A stretch of 42,893 nucleotides of DNA from Candidatus Rokubacteria bacterium 13_1_40CM_68_15 (GTDB lineage: Bacteria > Methylomirabilota > Methylomirabilia > Rokubacteriales > CSP1-6): the NCBI GenBank assembly GCA_001917585.1, contig MNEG01000121.1, forward strand, positions 24,017 to 66,909. Direction: 5' to 3'. Below the pieces are notes generated by a model. The model was not told where the DNA came from. It did no database searches and saw nothing but the letters and a program-made list of their open reading frames with translations. The translations under genes and the position numbers were made by a program. Positions 41,563 through 42,893 of this stretch are shown here, one piece after another. The first letter of the stretch is position 1. Every line of letters begins with the position of its first letter.

Positions 41563-41777
41563 ATGGACGCACGGAAGGCGAGAATCGGAGCGATCTCGGG
41601 GATTCTGCTGCTCGTGGGGCGGCGGCCGGGTGCGGAACGATGGGCGGCGCGGCGGTCGGCGCGGGCGCCGGGGCGGCCATCGGGGCCGGGACGGGCTATG
41701 GGGCCGGGAAAGGTGCGCTGATCGGTACCGGCCTAGGCGCGGCTGCCGGCACCATCTACGACGTCACGAAGCACTGA
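41563..41777 (+). pseudogene. Glycine-zipper lipoprotein with a one-base frameshift in the signal peptide
   Basis: ATG 41563, behind GGAGG, encodes MDARKARIGAISGILLLVG and then runs into a frame without meaning. One base added in the G-run near 41616-41619 restores LLVGAAAGCGTMGG, a perfect lipobox, followed by AAVGAGAGAAIGAGTGYG, a glycine-zipper segment, and stop at 41775-41777. The intact product would be about 71 residues. The site is a homopolymer run, so a sequencing error is as likely as a true mutation. Confidence 0.65.
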
Positions 41778-41802
41778 TCGCGCAGAGTGGCAGCGCGCCC
41801 GA

Positions 41803-42039
41803 TCAGGCGCCATCGGCGCGGCGGGCGCGCTCCGCCTCCGCCTCACGGATCTCCTCGGCGAACATCCCGATGTGCAGCGGGCAGGGCGGCTTGTTCTCGT
41901 CCACGTACTGACAGTCGGTCTGATTGCACTGCACGAAATAGCCTGGGGGCCGTCCGAAGCCGCCCCACCGGCGCAGGCGGATCTGAACCGACTCCGAGAC
42001 CACGTCACACAGGAACTCGCGACTCTTTCCCCGACTCAC
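41803..42039 (-). CDS. Small cysteine-containing protein, unrecognised
   Basis: 78 residues from GTG 42039, which has GAGGAG at a good distance upstream; the frame extends further but the extension looks like noise. Cysteines: LCDVVSESVQIRLR, then YFVQCNQTDCQYVDENKPPCPLHIGMFAEE. The spacing C-x4-C-x9-C-P-L-H suggests a metal or iron-sulfur site. No signal peptide, so cytoplasmic. It ends in a charged helix (EEIREAEAERARRADGA). It converges with the glycine-zipper gene. Confidence 0.6.
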   Translation of the reverse strand: MSRGKSREFLCDVVSESVQIRLRRWGGFGRPPGYFVQCNQTDCQYVDENKPPCPLHIGMFAEEIREAEAERARRADGA

Positions 42040-42216
42040 GCACGCTCCTCGAAGGTCGTGGACTGCATCTTGCACTCCCACGTTACGGCATCCGGGCCGC
42101 CGATACAATGATGTTGACGTGACGGCGCTGAGGATTTCTCCCCTCGCGGGCTCTCGCTTCGGCTATATTCTGTCGATGTACGGGGTATGAGTCCGTGGGC
42201 TCGGGGAGGATCGCTC

Positions 42217-42893
42217 GTGCGCCGTTCGCCGTCTGCCGTGGTCTGGGTCGCCGTGGGCTTGTTGCTCGCCGGCTGTGGAAGCTTCACCAGGACCCTCCGT
42301 AGCGAAAGCTCACTCCCACCCGCCGGCGTCATCGACGCGGAGCCGGCCGCGGCCATCGCACCGGCGCCCCCGGTCGAGACGATCACGACCGACGATGGGA
42401 TCGCCGACGTTTCGGAGTCGAGTTCCGTCGAGACCGCCGCTGCCGTACCGGCGCCCATCATCGTGGCCCAGGTCGCCGCTCAGCCTGGCGCTCAGAACGA
42501 CACGGACGAGGAATACGATCCGTGGGAGAAGTTCAACGAGAAGATGTTCACGTTCAACTACAACCTCGATCGCTACATTCTGAAGCCGGTCGCCCGCGGG
42601 TATCGAGTGGTCGTGCCCGATCAGCTCCAGATCATGATCGACAACGGCTTCTCCAATATCACGTGGGTCCCGCGGTTCGTGAACAGCCTGCTGCAGGGTA
42701 AGTGGGAAGGCGCCCTCCGCGAAGTCTCCCGGTTCGTGGTCAACAGCACGCTCGGCTTCGGTGGGCTCTTCGACGCGGCCAAGACGGGGGACATCAGACC
42801 GAGCCGAGAGGACTTCGGCCAGACCCTCGGCGTCTGGGGTGCGGGGCCTGGTCCTTACCTGGTGATACCGTTCATCGGGCCGATGACGGTCCG
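42217..42893 (+). CDS. mlaA: MlaA/VacJ-family outer-membrane lipoprotein (3' end outside window)
   Basis: GTG 42217 is chosen because GGAGGA lies 6 bases upstream; an in-frame ATG at 42187 would give a longer leader. The signal peptide ends at VGLLLAGC. A variable Ala/Pro/Glu-rich region of about 85 residues follows, longer than in E. coli. Then the MlaA domain begins: YDPWEKFNEKMFTFNYNLDRY, LKPVARGYRVVVPD, VNSLLQGKWEGAL and FVVNSTLGFGGLFD. It forms a channel that removes phospholipids from the outer leaflet and hands them to MlaC. The frame is still open at the end of the window. Confidence 0.9.
   Translation, partial: MRRSPSAVVWVAVGLLLAGCGSFTRTLRSESSLPPAGVIDAEPAAAIAPAPPVETITTDDGIADVSESSSVETAAAVPAPIIVAQVAAQPGAQNDTDEEYDPWEKFNEKMFTFNYNLDRYILKPVARGYRVVVPDQLQIMIDNGFSNITWVPRFVNSLLQGKWEGALREVSRFVVNSTLGFGGLFDAAKTGDIRPSREDFGQTLGVWGAGPGPYLVIPFIGPMTV

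Overview
This is a GC-rich, densely coded stretch from a Gram-negative bacterium. Pal/OmpA, MlaA and MlaC proteins, many lipoproteins and a late-acyltransferase-like enzyme show an outer membrane. Gene content and style (long runs of ATGA/GTGA-coupled genes, GTG starts) would suit a soil or groundwater lineage such as Methylomirabilota/Rokubacteria or a deltaproteobacterial relative. That placement is an impression, because there is no rRNA or other decisive marker here. The window begins inside a Pal-like gene and ends inside mlaA.

The most interesting content is two probable selenoproteins that a standard annotation would break in two. (1) At 1999-2790, a carboxymuconolactone decarboxylase/AhpD-like protein carries an in-frame TGA exactly where the resolving cysteine of the E-x11-C-x-x-C-x3-H motif belongs (C82-S-Y-U85-V-N-A-H89). 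(2) At 31820-32329, an exported TlpA/DipZ-type redoxin has TGA at the first cysteine of its CxxC (W-T-H-G-U61-I-N-C64). Each TGA is followed, 15-20 nt downstream, by a short hairpin of the bacterial SECIS type. No sel genes are in the window, so the insertion machinery would have to lie elsewhere.

Layout. 1-6.1 kb: pal, a small membrane protein, a crotonase plus the first selenoprotein, a stand-alone receiver protein, an enolase-superfamily enzyme, and TPR, cupin and alpha/beta-hydrolase genes. 6.2-19.1 kb: a type II fatty-acid-synthase-like locus resembling aryl-polyene (APE) clusters. The minus-strand operon 19065 to 9279 contains an acyltransferase, two ACPs, a COG4648 membrane protein, an AMP-ligase fused to a dehydratase, a GT2 glycosyltransferase, an LpxL-like acyltransferase, a dehydratase, FabG, a ketosynthase, a lipoprotein and two methyltransferases. 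Two more ketosynthase-type genes lie on the plus strand (7362-9298), behind a nuclease-fold protein. 19.1-23.7 kb: small lipoproteins, two copper-binding or OB-fold-like periplasmic proteins, mlaC and acetyl-CoA synthetase.

23.7-29.3 kb: an arsenic island. Going left are an aquaglyceroporin and an ArsN-like acetyltransferase. Going right are an arsenate reductase fused to a cupin, then arsR-arsM-arsI-(MoaD/ThiS-like)-(PF13769-like)-MFS. Together they could reduce arsenate, let arsenite out, methylate it and break C-As bonds. 29.3-31.0 kb: both subunits of a class I fumarase-type hydratase. 31.0-35.9 kb: a scarred zone with an integrase remnant, the redoxin selenoprotein, and a histidine kinase and a response regulator that have each lost their middle. 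Intact genes for class I fructose-bisphosphate aldolase, glucokinase and a lipoprotein lie between the kinase and the regulator. 35.9-42.9 kb: msrPQ (periplasmic methionine sulfoxide reductase), phosphonoacetate hydrolase, an active/inactive pair of M16 proteases, a frameshifted glycine-zipper lipoprotein, a small cysteine-rich protein and the start of mlaA.
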